Source: an uncultured Allobaculum sp.
GTDB taxonomy: Bacteria > Bacillota_I > Bacilli_A > Erysipelotrichales > Erysipelotrichaceae
Assembly (NCBI GenBank): GCA_948467695.1
Contig: CAOKFJ010000010.1
Span: 1 to 15,712 of the forward strand
Direction of reading: 5' to 3'
Length of the DNA stretch: 15,712 nt
The notes below the pieces were generated by a model. The model searched no databases, had not been told where the DNA came from, and was given only the letters and a program-made list of their open reading frames with translations. This document shows, in pieces, positions 1-7,013 of this stretch. Position 1 is the first letter of the stretch; every line of letters begins with the position of its first letter. Position numbers and translations under genes: made by a program.

Positions 1-2
1 CG

Positions 3-605
3 CCGCTGATCGGTTTTGAACTGGACGGCTACGCTGGCATCATCATCTCCTTTATCATCTTTTATTCGGCATGGGGTCTTCTCAAAGATGTCATCAACGC
101 ATTGCTTGGCGAAGCGCCTTCCTCTGAACTGATGAACCAGATGGTGGATCTGATTATGGAAAATCCGATCGTGATCGATGTGCATGATATTGCCATTCAT
201 ACCTATGGTCCGAAATATACGTATGCGACAGCGCATGTCGAGGTGGATGGAACGCTGAATTTGATGGATGCGCATATGGAGGTTGACCGCATCGAGCGCG
301 ACGTCATGAAGGAAATGGGGATTGAACTCGTCACGCATGTGGATCCGGTTCTTCTGCATGATGAAGAGACAATCCAGGCGGAAGAACAGCTGCGCATCGC
401 GATTTGCGCCTGCAATGAGAAATGGATGATTCAGGATTTCCGTATCGAGCGCGCACCTGATGGCAGGCAGATTCTGTTTTTCGATCTGATTGTTCCGTAT
501 GACGAACAGCGCGCGGTGGAAGAAATCGGTCAGCTGATTCGTCTGCAGCTGCCCTCCAATCCGGACTGCTACATGGAAATGCGCATCGTTCATCCTTATT
601 CCTGA
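3..605 (+). CDS. Cation diffusion facilitator (CDF) transporter, C-terminal part, cut by the window edge
   Basis: The reading frame is open from base 3, and the true start lies upstream of the window. The first ~35 visible residues form the last membrane helix, ending in a D-V-I-N-x-L-L-G segment typical of the CDF family. CDF proteins exchange divalent metal ions (Zn, Mn, Fe or Co) for protons across the cytoplasmic membrane. After the helix comes the cytoplasmic dimerisation domain, with the HVEVDG stretch and the THVDPV signature that carry metal-binding His and Asp in relatives. The final ~80 residues (IQDFRIERAPDG, then FDLIVPYDEQ) match the longer C-terminal tail seen in many Firmicute CDF proteins. 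An ATG-like start inside the fragment (TTG at 102) is not the real start because coding continues upstream. The metal cannot be assigned without the membrane part. A strong terminator follows at 740-800. Confidence 0.88.
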   Translation, partial: PLIGFELDGYAGIIISFIIFYSAWGLLKDVINALLGEAPSSELMNQMVDLIMENPIVIDVHDIAIHTYGPKYTYATAHVEVDGTLNLMDAHMEVDRIERDVMKEMGIELVTHVDPVLLHDEETIQAEEQLRIAICACNEKWMIQDFRIERAPDGRQILFFDLIVPYDEQRAVEEIGQLIRLQLPSNPDCYMEMRIVHPYS

Positions 606-739
606 TTCAGATTTTTATTTGTATTGCGTTATCTGTATTGCGAATGTTGTTTCGAAGATAACTCTTTGGGAATATGGAATATATTGCTGAAACGGTACGA
701 TCCACGCTGCTGTACGCATTGGTATAGCGTTAATACAGG

Positions 740-806
740 AAAAACGTCATATGCATCTCGCTCCTGCATGGCAGGAAGCGTAAAGGCATATGACGTTTTT
801 ATTTTG
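740..806 (+). terminator. Long hairpin terminator after the CDF gene
   Basis: A perfect 15-bp inverted repeat (740-754 and 786-800, AAAAACGTCATATGC and its complement) encloses a second inner stem (CCTGC/GCAGG around 763-774). The right arm ends in TTTTTATTTT on the plus strand, giving an intrinsic terminator for the plus-strand CDF transcript. The left arm begins with A residues, so it could also work in the opposite direction. Confidence 0.85.
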
Positions 807-835
807 TACAGTTTTTGCGTTCGCACGGAAGAATA

Positions 836-869
836 CAAAAAAAACAGGCGTTCTGCTGGGCGCCTGTTT
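836..869 (-). terminator. Intrinsic terminator of the secreted DUF5648 protein gene
   Basis: AAACAGGCG (842-850) pairs with CGCCTGTTT (861-869) around a 10-base loop. Read on the minus strand, the stem is followed by eight T residues (837-844 on the plus strand are all A). It lies about 170 bases past the stop codon of the minus-strand gene at 1039, which makes it the likely 3' end of that transcript. Confidence 0.8.
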
Positions 870-1038
870 AAGCAGCAATGAAGCTGCAAGGTGTTGGGGG
901 ATGCTGAAGGTCGGGGAATATGCGCCTGCCCAAGGAGGTGAGCGGCGAGAAGGAGAAAGATCCCGGATCAGCGTTTAGTTGCTTTGATGTTTGGTATGGG
1001 TGCTGTGTTCGTCAATGAGATGAAATGAGCCGAGTGAA
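870..1038. other. Intergenic remainder with no recognisable gene
   Basis: This stretch is between the minus-strand terminator and the stop codon of the secreted-protein gene, so it is probably 3' untranslated RNA of that gene. It contains a chance AGGAGGTGAG at 932-941 but no following open frame that looks like a protein. The whole gap from 606 to 1038 otherwise holds only the two terminators. Confidence 0.5.
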
Positions 1039-2643
1039 TTACTCGACAACCCACCAGCCGACACCTTCGCCGGACCAGCCAAGGGAAATCAGGTGGTTGT
1101 TTTCTTTGCGGTCGGTTGTGAAGTTGTGCGCGCCGGCAGCTTTTGCGTTCGGGTTGTACTGACGCAGAACTTCAACGCCCTGACCATGGGGCATGGAATA
1201 CCAGGCGATGCCTTCGTCTTTCCAGCCAAGGGAAACGAGAACGTCTCTCTCTTCTTTATTCATTGTGTAGTGGTGATCGCCCGCATTCGGGTTGTACACA
1301 CGGTATACAGGGTAGTCGGATTTTTCCGGAGATACCCAGCCGATGTTTTCATCATCCCATCCGAGATTGATGAGGTAGTCGCGTTCTCTCAGATCGCCGG
1401 TGTAGAAGTGTTCGCCGGAGTTGGGGTTGTAGACGCGGTAGATGGTTGTGGTTTTGAGCTCTTCTTTGTCTCCCTCGTCTTCATCCACTTTTTTGTCAAA
1501 AGTGAAGGTGTAGGAAGCGCCATCGGTGCCGTCTTCGTTCATGATGATGCCGTTTTCGTCCATGTTCAGAGCCGGACTCCATTTGCCTGTTTTTTCATCG
1601 AATCCTTCAGCGGCGATCATGCCCGAAGGAATGAGATCTTCGCTCAGTGTTCCGGCAGCCTGCCAGGTGCCGTCGATGTTTACAACGTTTGTCGGCAGAA
1701 CGATGGATTTGGTTTCGTTTGTGCCATCAGCCCAGGTGCCGTTTTCCACATTGAAGGAAACACTTGTTGCGGGCACATTGAGTGTGAGCTGTTCAAGAAC
1801 AGTTTCTGCATTGAAGCGGATCGGGAAAACCATAGCCATCCAGGGATCCATGTCGATTTCGCCGGAGAATTTGGCAGGTCCCGGAACCGCAACAGCTTCG
1901 TTTTTGAAGTTTTCCGATTTGATCACCATGCCGCCTTTGGGGGAGTAGGCTTCGATGGTTTTCGGTTTAGCTGTTTTCTTGTTGTCTTCAATGGTAGCGA
2001 CAGAAACTTTGTTTGTGCCGTTTTCATTGATGGTGAATGTAACGGATACTTCACCGGTTGCTTCGTCATACGAAGCTGCGGAGCATCTCATGAAGGAGAA
2101 GAATGCCGAAGCTTTGTCGCCGCTGCCTTCTTCAAAGGCTTTCTGCCATTCGGCAGGATTGCAGAGAATGTCTTCGTTTACAGTCACGACATCCGGATTG
2201 ATGGTGAATGTATAGGTGTAGCTGCCTTTCAGCGCTTTGGAACGGAATTCAGCGGTGCTGTGGGTAAGTGTGTAAGCGAGTTTGAAAGCATCGTAGCTGG
2301 ACCATACTTTGGACAGGTCCAGAGTGCCGCCAAGCTGTACTTCAACTTCTTCCTGACCGGGAACGAAAGTTGTGTGGTCAGCGATTTCACCGTTGACTTT
2401 GGTGTTCAGCGTCAGATTGCAGCTGACGTCTGTGCCATTGCGGTAAGTGCCTGCTTCTGTGTTTTCGAGAACAGTTTCTTCATTGAATTCTTCTGCGGCG
2501 ATTTCGCCGGAGAGAGAAGTGTTTTCGTCAAATTCAGTGAAGGATTCTTCCTGCGCAAAGACTGCAGAAGGCTGCAGGATGGCGCCTGCAGAGGAAAGCA
2601 GAAGGGATGCGCTCAGAGAAGCTTTAAGAAATGTGTGTTTCAT
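1039..2643 (-). CDS. Secreted protein with three C-terminal DUF5648 repeats
   Basis: This 534-residue protein starts with a clear Sec signal peptide: Lys2/Lys7, a hydrophobic core of about residues 8-23, and probable cleavage after VFA30. The mature N-terminal region (31-~395) is acidic and rich in beta-type Thr/Val/Gly sequence. Within it, residues ~290-388 (ENGTWADGT, then GMIAAEGFDEKTGKW) resemble the beta-repeat units of Gram-positive surface proteins. Residues 402-534 are three tandem units of 43-45 residues with the signature Y-R-V-Y-N-P-N-x-G-x-H-x-Y-T followed by L-G-W, characteristic of the DUF5648 repeat (Pfam PF18885). I see no LPXTG anchor, lipobox or catalytic domain, so it is probably released or loosely wall-associated. 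A Shine-Dalgarno AAGGAAG lies 9 bases before the ATG. The repeat's ligand is not established; a wall or glycan contact is inference. Confidence 0.85.
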   Translation of the reverse strand: MKHTFLKASLSASLLLSSAGAILQPSAVFAQEESFTEFDENTSLSGEIAAEEFNEETVLENTEAGTYRNGTDVSCNLTLNTKVNGEIADHTTFVPGQEEVEVQLGGTLDLSKVWSSYDAFKLAYTLTHSTAEFRSKALKGSYTYTFTINPDVVTVNEDILCNPAEWQKAFEEGSGDKASAFFSFMRCSAASYDEATGEVSVTFTINENGTNKVSVATIEDNKKTAKPKTIEAYSPKGGMVIKSENFKNEAVAVPGPAKFSGEIDMDPWMAMVFPIRFNAETVLEQLTLNVPATSVSFNVENGTWADGTNETKSIVLPTNVVNIDGTWQAAGTLSEDLIPSGMIAAEGFDEKTGKWSPALNMDENGIIMNEDGTDGASYTFTFDKKVDEDEGDKEELKTTTIYRVYNPNSGEHFYTGDLRERDYLINLGWDDENIGWVSPEKSDYPVYRVYNPNAGDHHYTMNKEERDVLVSLGWKDEGIAWYSMPHGQGVEVLRQYNPNAKAAGAHNFTTDRKENNHLISLGWSGEGVGWWVVE

Positions 2644-2757
2644 ATTCTATGTCTTCCTTTCTGTGTAATTGATACAAGCTGTATATGTTGCTTGTACATG
2701 ATGATTGGATTGCTTTATGTTATGCGGCGTGCATATCCATGACTGCCACAGAGCAAG

Positions 2758-2786
2758 AGTATAGATAAACATGTATAGTGTTGCAA
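2758..2786 (-). promoter_or_regulatory. Candidate sigma-70 type promoter for the secreted DUF5648 protein
   Basis: On the minus strand, TTGCAA (2781-2786) is followed after exactly 17 bases by TATACT (2758-2763). This matches four and five of six consensus bases. Transcription would start near 2750, giving a leader of about 105 bases before the ATG at 2643. Confidence 0.55.
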
Positions 2787-2961
2787 TAGAATCTGAATAA
2801 AATGATGATTTCACATAATCATGCGTAAATCATATATTTTCGTATCCTTTTTGGCTGATGCAGAGTGGGATGCATGACATGAAATATGCGTGATGATAAA
2901 ATACGCAAATTTCTTTGGACAGTATCTGCAGTACGAAACGCCTGTTTTTCAATGGATGCAA

Positions 2962-3022
2962 AATGAAAAAGACGTTTCTGCATTCAAACGCCAGCTATGC
3001 GGCGGGTGCAGAAACGTCTTTT
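2962..3022 (-). terminator. Terminator of the small minus-strand transcription unit
   Basis: A perfect 16-bp inverted repeat (2967-2982 with 3007-3022, AAAAGACGTTTCTGCA and its complement) has an inner CGCC/GGCG stem. On the minus strand it ends in TTTTTCATTTT, so it terminates transcripts coming from the 3113-3277 gene. The symmetrical A and T flanks suggest it can also stop plus-strand transcription. Confidence 0.8.
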
Positions 3023-3112
3023 GTTGTTGAGATGAGTAAAAAACTCTCTTATGCACAGTGAAACAGGCGTGCAAGAGCAGTTAAGAAGTGCCGATTATCC
3101 AAAGGCAGCTGC

Positions 3113-3277
3113 TTACCGGGATCCCTTTCCTGGTGGAGCAGGTGGCGTATCTGGTCCTTTGGTCGGCTGGAATATCCCTTGGGGCTGTGGATGGCGAGAC
3201 TGGAAGACGCCTTGAAAGGGTGGATAGTACGGGGCTTGTATTTTTTCCTTGTTTATTGGTTTCTGTTTTTTTGTCAC
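3113..3277 (-). CDS. Putative 54-residue Pro/Gln-rich small protein
   Basis: A GTG start at 3277 is preceded at 8 bases by AGGAGGTGATA (3281-3291), one of the best ribosome binding sites in the window. The product has a lysine-rich N-terminus (TKKQKPINKEK), then an 11-residue tandem repeat: residues 18-28 (YPPFQGVFQSR) and 29-39 (HPQPQGIFQPT), sharing P, Q-G, V/I and F-Q. It ends in a proline-rich basic tail (PPAPPGKGSR). It has no membrane segment and no signal peptide. The gene sits alone between the DUF368 terminator (3589-3643) and its own terminator (2967-3022), which supports an independent transcript. I do not recognise the family. Proline-rich spore-coat-like or adaptor peptides are possible analogues, but no function can be given. 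A longer overlapping frame (3081-3482) competes with it. Confidence 0.45.
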   Translation of the reverse strand: MTKKQKPINKEKIQAPYYPPFQGVFQSRHPQPQGIFQPTKGPDTPPAPPGKGSR

Positions 3278-3588
3278 TTTTATCACCTCCTGAATTCACT
3301 GATGGAACGAATTCGATTCGTGAGATTTCCCCGCGTCTTATGCAGATCGAATTCACATCCTTCATCCGTGTCCATCCGGATTCGGTGTTTTCATAAACTG
3401 CTTCCAGATACAGATCCTGTTCGCTGGAAGATACGGAAGCACAGGAATCTCTCCCGAACCATCCGCGTATAACAGTATTCATCCATTCGACCTCTGATAA
3501 CTGAATTGCTGGTATAGATATTGTATCCGGAAAAGATAAGCTTAGAAAGCATACGTTGGTTAATATTTAAATAAGCATTGCATAAATA
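3278..3588 (-). other. Leader or upstream partial frame of the small transcription unit
   Basis: These ~310 bases lie between the DUF368 terminator and the 54-residue frame. A minus-strand TACAAT (3520-3525) could be a -10 element, but its -35 partner is poor. An open frame starts at ATG 3480-3482, 7 bases after a weak AGAGGT site. Its first ~70 residues have protein-like composition (for example DLYLEAVYENTESGW), but it then runs through the small-gene region in another frame until 3081 with implausible sequence. This may be a long leader, a second small gene, or one gene broken by a frameshift. Confidence 0.3.
3281..3291 (-). promoter_or_regulatory. Strong ribosome binding site deciding the GTG start at 3277
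   Basis: The minus strand reads AGGAGGTGATA, complementary to the 16S rRNA 3' end over its whole core, 8 bases before GTG. This site is the main reason for preferring the 54-residue frame over the overlapping longer one. Confidence 0.6.
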
Positions 3589-3643
3589 AAAACGCTCTGT
3601 GCTGTTGGGGACTGCTTCTGCAGTGTGGAGCACAGGGCGTTTT
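3589..3643 (-). terminator. Intrinsic terminator after the DUF368 gene
   Basis: A 15-bp inverted repeat (3589-3603 with 3629-3643) carries a single G-U-compatible mismatch. Read on the minus strand, the stem ends in TTTTTATTTA. It lies about 45 bases past the DUF368 stop codon. Confidence 0.82.
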
Positions 3644-3686
3644 CGTTCGTTGAATAACAGTCTGAGGACAGAGCGATGGTTTAGAT

Positions 3687-4547
3687 TTAGGCGGAAAGCT
3701 TGCCGGCGGCATACCATCCGGCAGCGCAGGCGACAAGACCGATCAGCAGCTGAATAATGGAGAATGATGCCCAGCTTGTGTTCATCAGAATGGCAATGGG
3801 GCTTGCGATGATCAGACCGAGGATACCCCAGTATGTCTGGAGTTTCCATTTGTTCATGATCCATTCAATCAGTTTGGCGATGCCGAAGATACCGAGAATC
3901 ACACCGATGCCAAAAGGCAGGCCAAGCGCGACGCAGCGTCCGATTTCCGGCAGATTGAAGTGAACCAGTGCGCTGATGGCATCGGAAATCAGGTTGATGA
4001 CAGGCTGATAGTAGCCCATGAGCATCAGGATCATCGATCCGGATACGCCCGGAATAACCATCGTGGCGGCAGAGATGACGCCGACGATAAACAGCATGAT
4101 CAGATTGAAGAAGTTCACCTTCAGAACGACGTCGTTTCCGCTGACTTCATTGAGTGCCGCAAAGAGAATGATCACCACAAAGAACAAAGCGAAGCAGATG
4201 CCGTACGATTTATTAAAGCCTTTGTGTTTGACGTTCTGAAAAATCGAGGGAACGGATCCGAGGATCAGACCGCAGAAGCCGAGGTTGGTCGCGATCGGCC
4301 AGTTGGCAAGCAGATACGAGAACAGCTTGGCCAGAAGCGCAAGCGAGAGAATGACGCCAAGAAAGATCGGGATCAGCAGTTTCATCGATTTTTTGAATTC
4401 GGAAAAAAGATGAGTAATGGCGTGGATCAGGCGGTCGTAAATGCCCATCGACACCATCATGGTGCCTCCGGATACACCGGGGATGATGTTGGCGATGCCG
4501 ATGACCATGCCGCGCAGCGTGTCCATCCAGAAGGAAGAAATTTTCAT
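3687..4547 (-). CDS. DUF368 membrane protein, probable polyprenyl-phosphate translocase (PopT-like)
   Basis: This 286-residue polytopic protein has the DUF368 (PF04018) signature twice: PGVSGGT at residues 23-29 and PGVSGS at 166-171. Each is followed by a membrane segment, showing the inverted-repeat build of the family. I count about eight hydrophobic stretches and no signal peptide. Work on the DUF368 family has assigned members as undecaprenyl-phosphate translocases (PopT), which recycle the lipid carrier of cell-wall synthesis across the cytoplasmic membrane. Applying that to this protein is by family only. The start is supported by AAGGAG five to six bases before the ATG. The length fits the family (about 270-310). 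It is transcribed alone, divergently from the polyamine operon, and ends at the 3589-3643 terminator. Nothing nearby gives a wall-synthesis context. Confidence 0.9.
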   Translation of the reverse strand: MKISSFWMDTLRGMVIGIANIIPGVSGGTMMVSMGIYDRLIHAITHLFSEFKKSMKLLIPIFLGVILSLALLAKLFSYLLANWPIATNLGFCGLILGSVPSIFQNVKHKGFNKSYGICFALFFVVIILFAALNEVSGNDVVLKVNFFNLIMLFIVGVISAATMVIPGVSGSMILMLMGYYQPVINLISDAISALVHFNLPEIGRCVALGLPFGIGVILGIFGIAKLIEWIMNKWKLQTYWGILGLIIASPIAILMNTSWASFSIIQLLIGLVACAAGWYAAGKLSA

Positions 4548-4630
4548 ACAGACTCCTTTTATGTGTGTTCATCCGTTTGGCGCAGTGTGCGCTTTTCCGA
4601 TTGGTTTTTCATCGTTTTTACGGATGAAAG

Positions 4631-4659
4631 CCGATCTCTGTTTCATATACAGGGATCGG
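4631..4659. promoter_or_regulatory. Hairpin or operator-like inverted repeat upstream of DUF368
   Basis: CCGATCTCTGT (4631-4641) and ACAGGGATCGG (4649-4659) form an 11-bp inverted repeat with one G-U-compatible mismatch and a 7-base loop. It lies in the probable leader of the minus-strand DUF368 transcript, about 85 bases before its start codon. There is no proper T-run after it, so an operator or leader structure is more likely than a terminator. Confidence 0.4.
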
Positions 4660-4683
4660 TTTGACGAAAAAGTTCGCATGCAT

Positions 4684-4712
4684 TTTATCGAATTCCCGCT
4701 CAAAATGCTCAA
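4684..4712 (-). promoter_or_regulatory. Candidate promoter for the DUF368 gene
   Basis: On the minus strand, TTGAGC (4707-4712) and GATAAA (4684-4689) are separated by 17 bases, each matching four of six consensus bases. Transcription would begin near 4677 and run through the 4631-4659 inverted repeat. Confidence 0.35.
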
Positions 4713-4758
4713 AAACCACAAGCCAGACGAAAATTTCACATATTTGCGGCATTCAAAA

Positions 4759-4786
4759 TTGTAATCCGTGCCCGCATGCATATAAT
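4759..4786 (+). promoter_or_regulatory. Promoter of the regulator-potABCD operon
   Basis: A perfect TATAAT (4781-4786) is preceded after 16 bases by TTGTAA (4759-4764). Transcription would start near 4793, about 80 bases before the regulator ATG, and would include the palindrome at 4817-4835. It is the only consensus-quality -10 box in this intergenic region on the plus strand. Confidence 0.6.
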
Positions 4787-4816
4787 GAGCATTGCGTTTA
4801 TATAAGTTGTATCGAT

Positions 4817-4835
4817 TGTTTAGTATTGGTAAACA
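4817..4835. promoter_or_regulatory. Palindromic operator candidate TGTTTA-N7-TAAACA
   Basis: TGTTTA (4817-4822) and TAAACA (4830-4835) are perfect inverted halves separated by GTATTGG. The site lies 25-45 bases downstream of the predicted transcription start and before the regulator gene. That is a good position for a roadblock-type operator bound by the regulator encoded immediately downstream (autoregulation). Binding by that protein is inference. Confidence 0.45.
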
Positions 4836-4871
4836 CAGAACGATCGTTTTCGATGGAAGAAGGTGCGCGCG

Positions 4872-5414
4872 ATGGAAATGGATATCGGATCCAAAATCCG
4901 AAAGCTTCGTCTGGCGAATTCTCTGACGCTTGAAGAACTTGCGAGCCGCAGCGAACTGACCAAAGGCTTTTTGTCTCAGCTTGAACGCAACAAGACCTCT
5001 CCCTCGATTTCGACGCTCTCGGATATTCTCGAGGCGCTCGGCACGAATCTGCATGAGTTCTTCCGCGAGGAAGAGGAAAACCAGATTGTGTTCAAGAAAG
5101 ATGATTTTTTCGTCGATGAGCGTGAAGATCATAGCGTTTCGTGGATTGTGCCCAATGCGCAGAAAAACGAGATGGAGCCGATTCTTGTCCAGATCGCCCC
5201 GATGGGCGAGTCGATGGTGATCGCAAACCATTCGGGCGAAGAGTTCGGCTATGTGCTCAAGGGAAGCGTTCAGCTCGTTCTCGAAGACGGCCGCAAGTTC
5301 GCGGTGCGCGCGGGCGAGACGTTCTATCTCGACGGCACCGCAAGCCATCACTTAAGCAATCCCTACAAAACGACGGCCCAGGTGCTCTGGGTATCGACAC
5401 CCTCGGTGTTCTAG
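4872..5414 (+). CDS. XRE-family regulator with C-terminal cupin domain (PuuR-like)
   Basis: This 180-residue protein joins a helix-turn-helix DNA-binding domain (about residues 7-62, with LTLEELASRSELTKGFLSQLER holding the two DNA-contacting helices) to a small cupin barrel (about 105-176: HSGEEFGYVLKG, then FYLDGTASHHLSN). Proteins of this layout commonly control polyamine, amino-acid or osmolyte transport, with the cupin binding the effector. This one is 12 bases upstream of potA in the same direction, so it is most likely the local regulator of polyamine uptake. I chose ATG 4872 because AAGAAGG lies 8 bases before it. An in-frame GTG at 4863 and an ATG at 4878 are possible alternatives. 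His120, Glu124 and His159/His160 are candidate cupin metal or ligand residues. Confidence 0.9.
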   Translation: MEMDIGSKIRKLRLANSLTLEELASRSELTKGFLSQLERNKTSPSISTLSDILEALGTNLHEFFREEEENQIVFKKDDFFVDEREDHSVSWIVPNAQKNEMEPILVQIAPMGESMVIANHSGEEFGYVLKGSVQLVLEDGRKFAVRAGETFYLDGTASHHLSNPYKTTAQVLWVSTPSVF

Positions 5415-5426
5415 AAAGGAAAACGG

Positions 5427-7013
5427 ATGGAAAAACCAAAAACTCTGATTCAGTTCAGAAACATCCAGAAGAGCTTCGATGACCAGATTATCCTCAAGGG
5501 CATCGATCTCGATATTAATGAAAACGAATTTGTCACCCTGCTTGGTCCCTCGGGATGCGGCAAGACGACCCTTCTGCGAATACTGGGAGGATTTCTGCAG
5601 CAGGATGAAGGAGAAGTCTACATCGCCGGCAAGGAAATTTCCTCCCTGCCGCCGTATAAGCGCGAGCTCAACACGGTATTCCAGAAATACGCTCTGTTCC
5701 CGAACATGAACGTATACGAAAACATCGCGTTCGGTCTGCGCATTAAAAAAGTGTCCAACGACATCATCGAACAGAAGGTTATGCGTATGCTTCGTCTGAT
5801 CGGTCTTGAAGGCTATGAAAAACGCGAAATCACGCAGCTTTCCGGCGGTCAGCAGCAGCGTGTCGCCATTGCGCGCGCGCTGGTCAACGAACCCAATGTG
5901 CTTCTTCTCGACGAACCCCTTGGCGCGCTTGACCTCAAGCTGCGCAAAGAGATGCAGTACGAACTCAAACGCATTCAGCAGGAAGTCGGCATTACCTTTA
6001 TTTTTGTTACGCATGACCAGGAAGAAGCGCTGACCATGTCGGACAAGATCGTCATCATGAAAGAGGGCGAAATCCAGCAGATCGGTTCTCCGGTTGAAAT
6101 CTACAACGAACCGGTCAACGCGTATGTCGCCAACTTCATCGGCGAATCGAACATTCTGCCCGGCGTCATGGTTCACGATGAACTCGTGCGTTTTGACGAG
6201 CAGGATTTCGAGTGCGTCGACAAAGGCTACAAGCCGGGCGAACGCGTCGATGTCGTCATTCGTCCCGAAGATATCGACATTGTCGGCCCGAATGAAGGCA
6301 AGCTTAACGGCACGGTGGAATCCGTTCTGTTCAAAGGCATGCTTTACGAAATGATGGTCGAAACCAAACCCGGTACGCACGTTACCGTGAACATGCATAT
6401 TACCAGCGAAGATGCCAACCAGAATGACGATGGACACATCCACATTTCCGGAAACAGCTTCTACCTTGACGTTGAAGATATGGAAGGCATCGAGGAAAAA
6501 GATCTGATCGCCCGTGCCGATGCGCAGGCGTGGAACGATGAAACCGATGAACAGCTGTCGATCGAACATGTGGAAACCGATCTCGAAAACAAGATCGGCA
6601 CCTACTCCATCACCTTTACAACCGTAGGCGGTCTGTCGATCACCAAAACCATTCAGGTTATCGACCAGCAGATTGTCCGCGACGAGAAGCGAAACGAGGG
6701 TGTTTCGGCGTTCAACTTCTTCAAATCCAAAGACGAAATTCAGGAATCTGTCGCGCTCGACACCGATCTGAAAACATGGGCGAACGCGCAGGGATGGCGT
6801 CTGTCCAATGAGGACGAAGCGATTCCTCTGGATGTCACCTACGAATTTGATCCCGATAAAATCGCGCCGGGTGTCTATCCGGTAACGTTCTGGACAAAAG
6901 GCCGCGTTTTCAAAGTGCACACGACCGACTTTGTCGAAGAAGGCGCGCGTGTCGGTCTGCAGTTTGGCCCGGCTGACATTCACGTTATGGAAAAAGAGGG
7001 GTACACCTCATGA
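5427..7013 (+). CDS. potA: PotA, polyamine ABC importer ATPase, with a large Ig-like insertion in the C-terminal domain
   Basis: The N-terminal ~240 residues are a complete ABC ATPase: Walker A GPSGCGKT (40-47), Q-loop Gln86, signature LSGGQQQR (138-145), Walker B VLLLDEP (158-164), D-loop GALD (166-169) and switch His196. It should energise spermidine/putrescine uptake with PotB and PotC at the inner face of the membrane. The TOBE regulatory domain begins normally at about 270 ([11 protein letters not shown], 276-286) and finishes with [13 protein letters not shown] (509-521). Between them, residues ~323-498 are extra, because usual PotA proteins are about 350-380 residues and this one is 528. 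The insert holds two Ig-like units related to each other (see findings). An AAAGGA site precedes the ATG by about 7 bases. The stop overlaps the potB start by four bases, indicating translational coupling. Confidence 0.95.
   Translation: MEKPKTLIQFRNIQKSFDDQIILKGIDLDINENEFVTLLGPSGCGKTTLLRILGGFLQQDEGEVYIAGKEISSLPPYKRELNTVFQKYALFPNMNVYENIAFGLRIKKVSNDIIEQKVMRMLRLIGLEGYEKREITQLSGGQQQRVAIARALVNEPNVLLLDEPLGALDLKLRKEMQYELKRIQQEVGITFIFVTHDQEEALTMSDKIVIMKEGEIQQIGSPVEIYNEPVNAYVANFIGESNILPGVMVHDELVRFDEQDFECVDKGYKPGERVDVVIRPEDIDIVGPNEGKLNGTVESVLFKGMLYEMMVETKPGTHVTVNMHITSEDANQNDDGHIHISGNSFYLDVEDMEGIEEKDLIARADAQAWNDETDEQLSIEHVETDLENKIGTYSITFTTVGGLSITKTIQVIDQQIVRDEKRNEGVSAFNFFKSKDEIQESVALDTDLKTWANAQGWRLSNEDEAIPLDVTYEFDPDKIAPGVYPVTFWTKGRVFKVHTTDFVEEGARVGLQFGPADIHVMEKEGYTS

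Noticed and set aside
624..889. Short frames of 85-86 codons on both strands in the gap after the CDF gene
   Set aside because: They run through the two terminator hairpins, lack ribosome binding sites and have no protein-like composition.
1093..2742. A 549-codon open frame on the plus strand across the secreted-protein gene
   Set aside because: It is the antisense of the 1039-2643 gene. That gene has a signal peptide, a ribosome binding site and recognisable DUF5648 repeats, while the plus-strand translation has a composition typical of a mirror frame.
3088..3396. A 102-codon plus-strand frame with hydrophobic segments over the small Pro/Gln-rich gene
   Set aside because: Its apparent membrane segments come from the complement of lysine- and proline-rich codons. 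It has no ribosome binding site, and both bounding terminators fit a minus-strand transcript better.
4018..4239. Plus-strand frames inside the DUF368 gene (4018-4239, and 3960-4664)
   Set aside because: Antisense shadows of a well-recognised membrane protein. The longer one is a His/Asp-rich mirror sequence with no start signal.
4569..5351. A 260-codon minus-strand frame opposite the XRE-cupin regulator
   Set aside because: It lies antisense to a clearly recognisable HTH-cupin protein and has no ribosome binding site or family resemblance.
5352..6983. A 543-codon minus-strand frame opposite potA
   Set aside because: It is antisense to a PotA with all ATPase motifs. Its Phe/Arg/Asp-rich sequence (many FV, RH and DNR runs) is what the complement of this codon usage gives.
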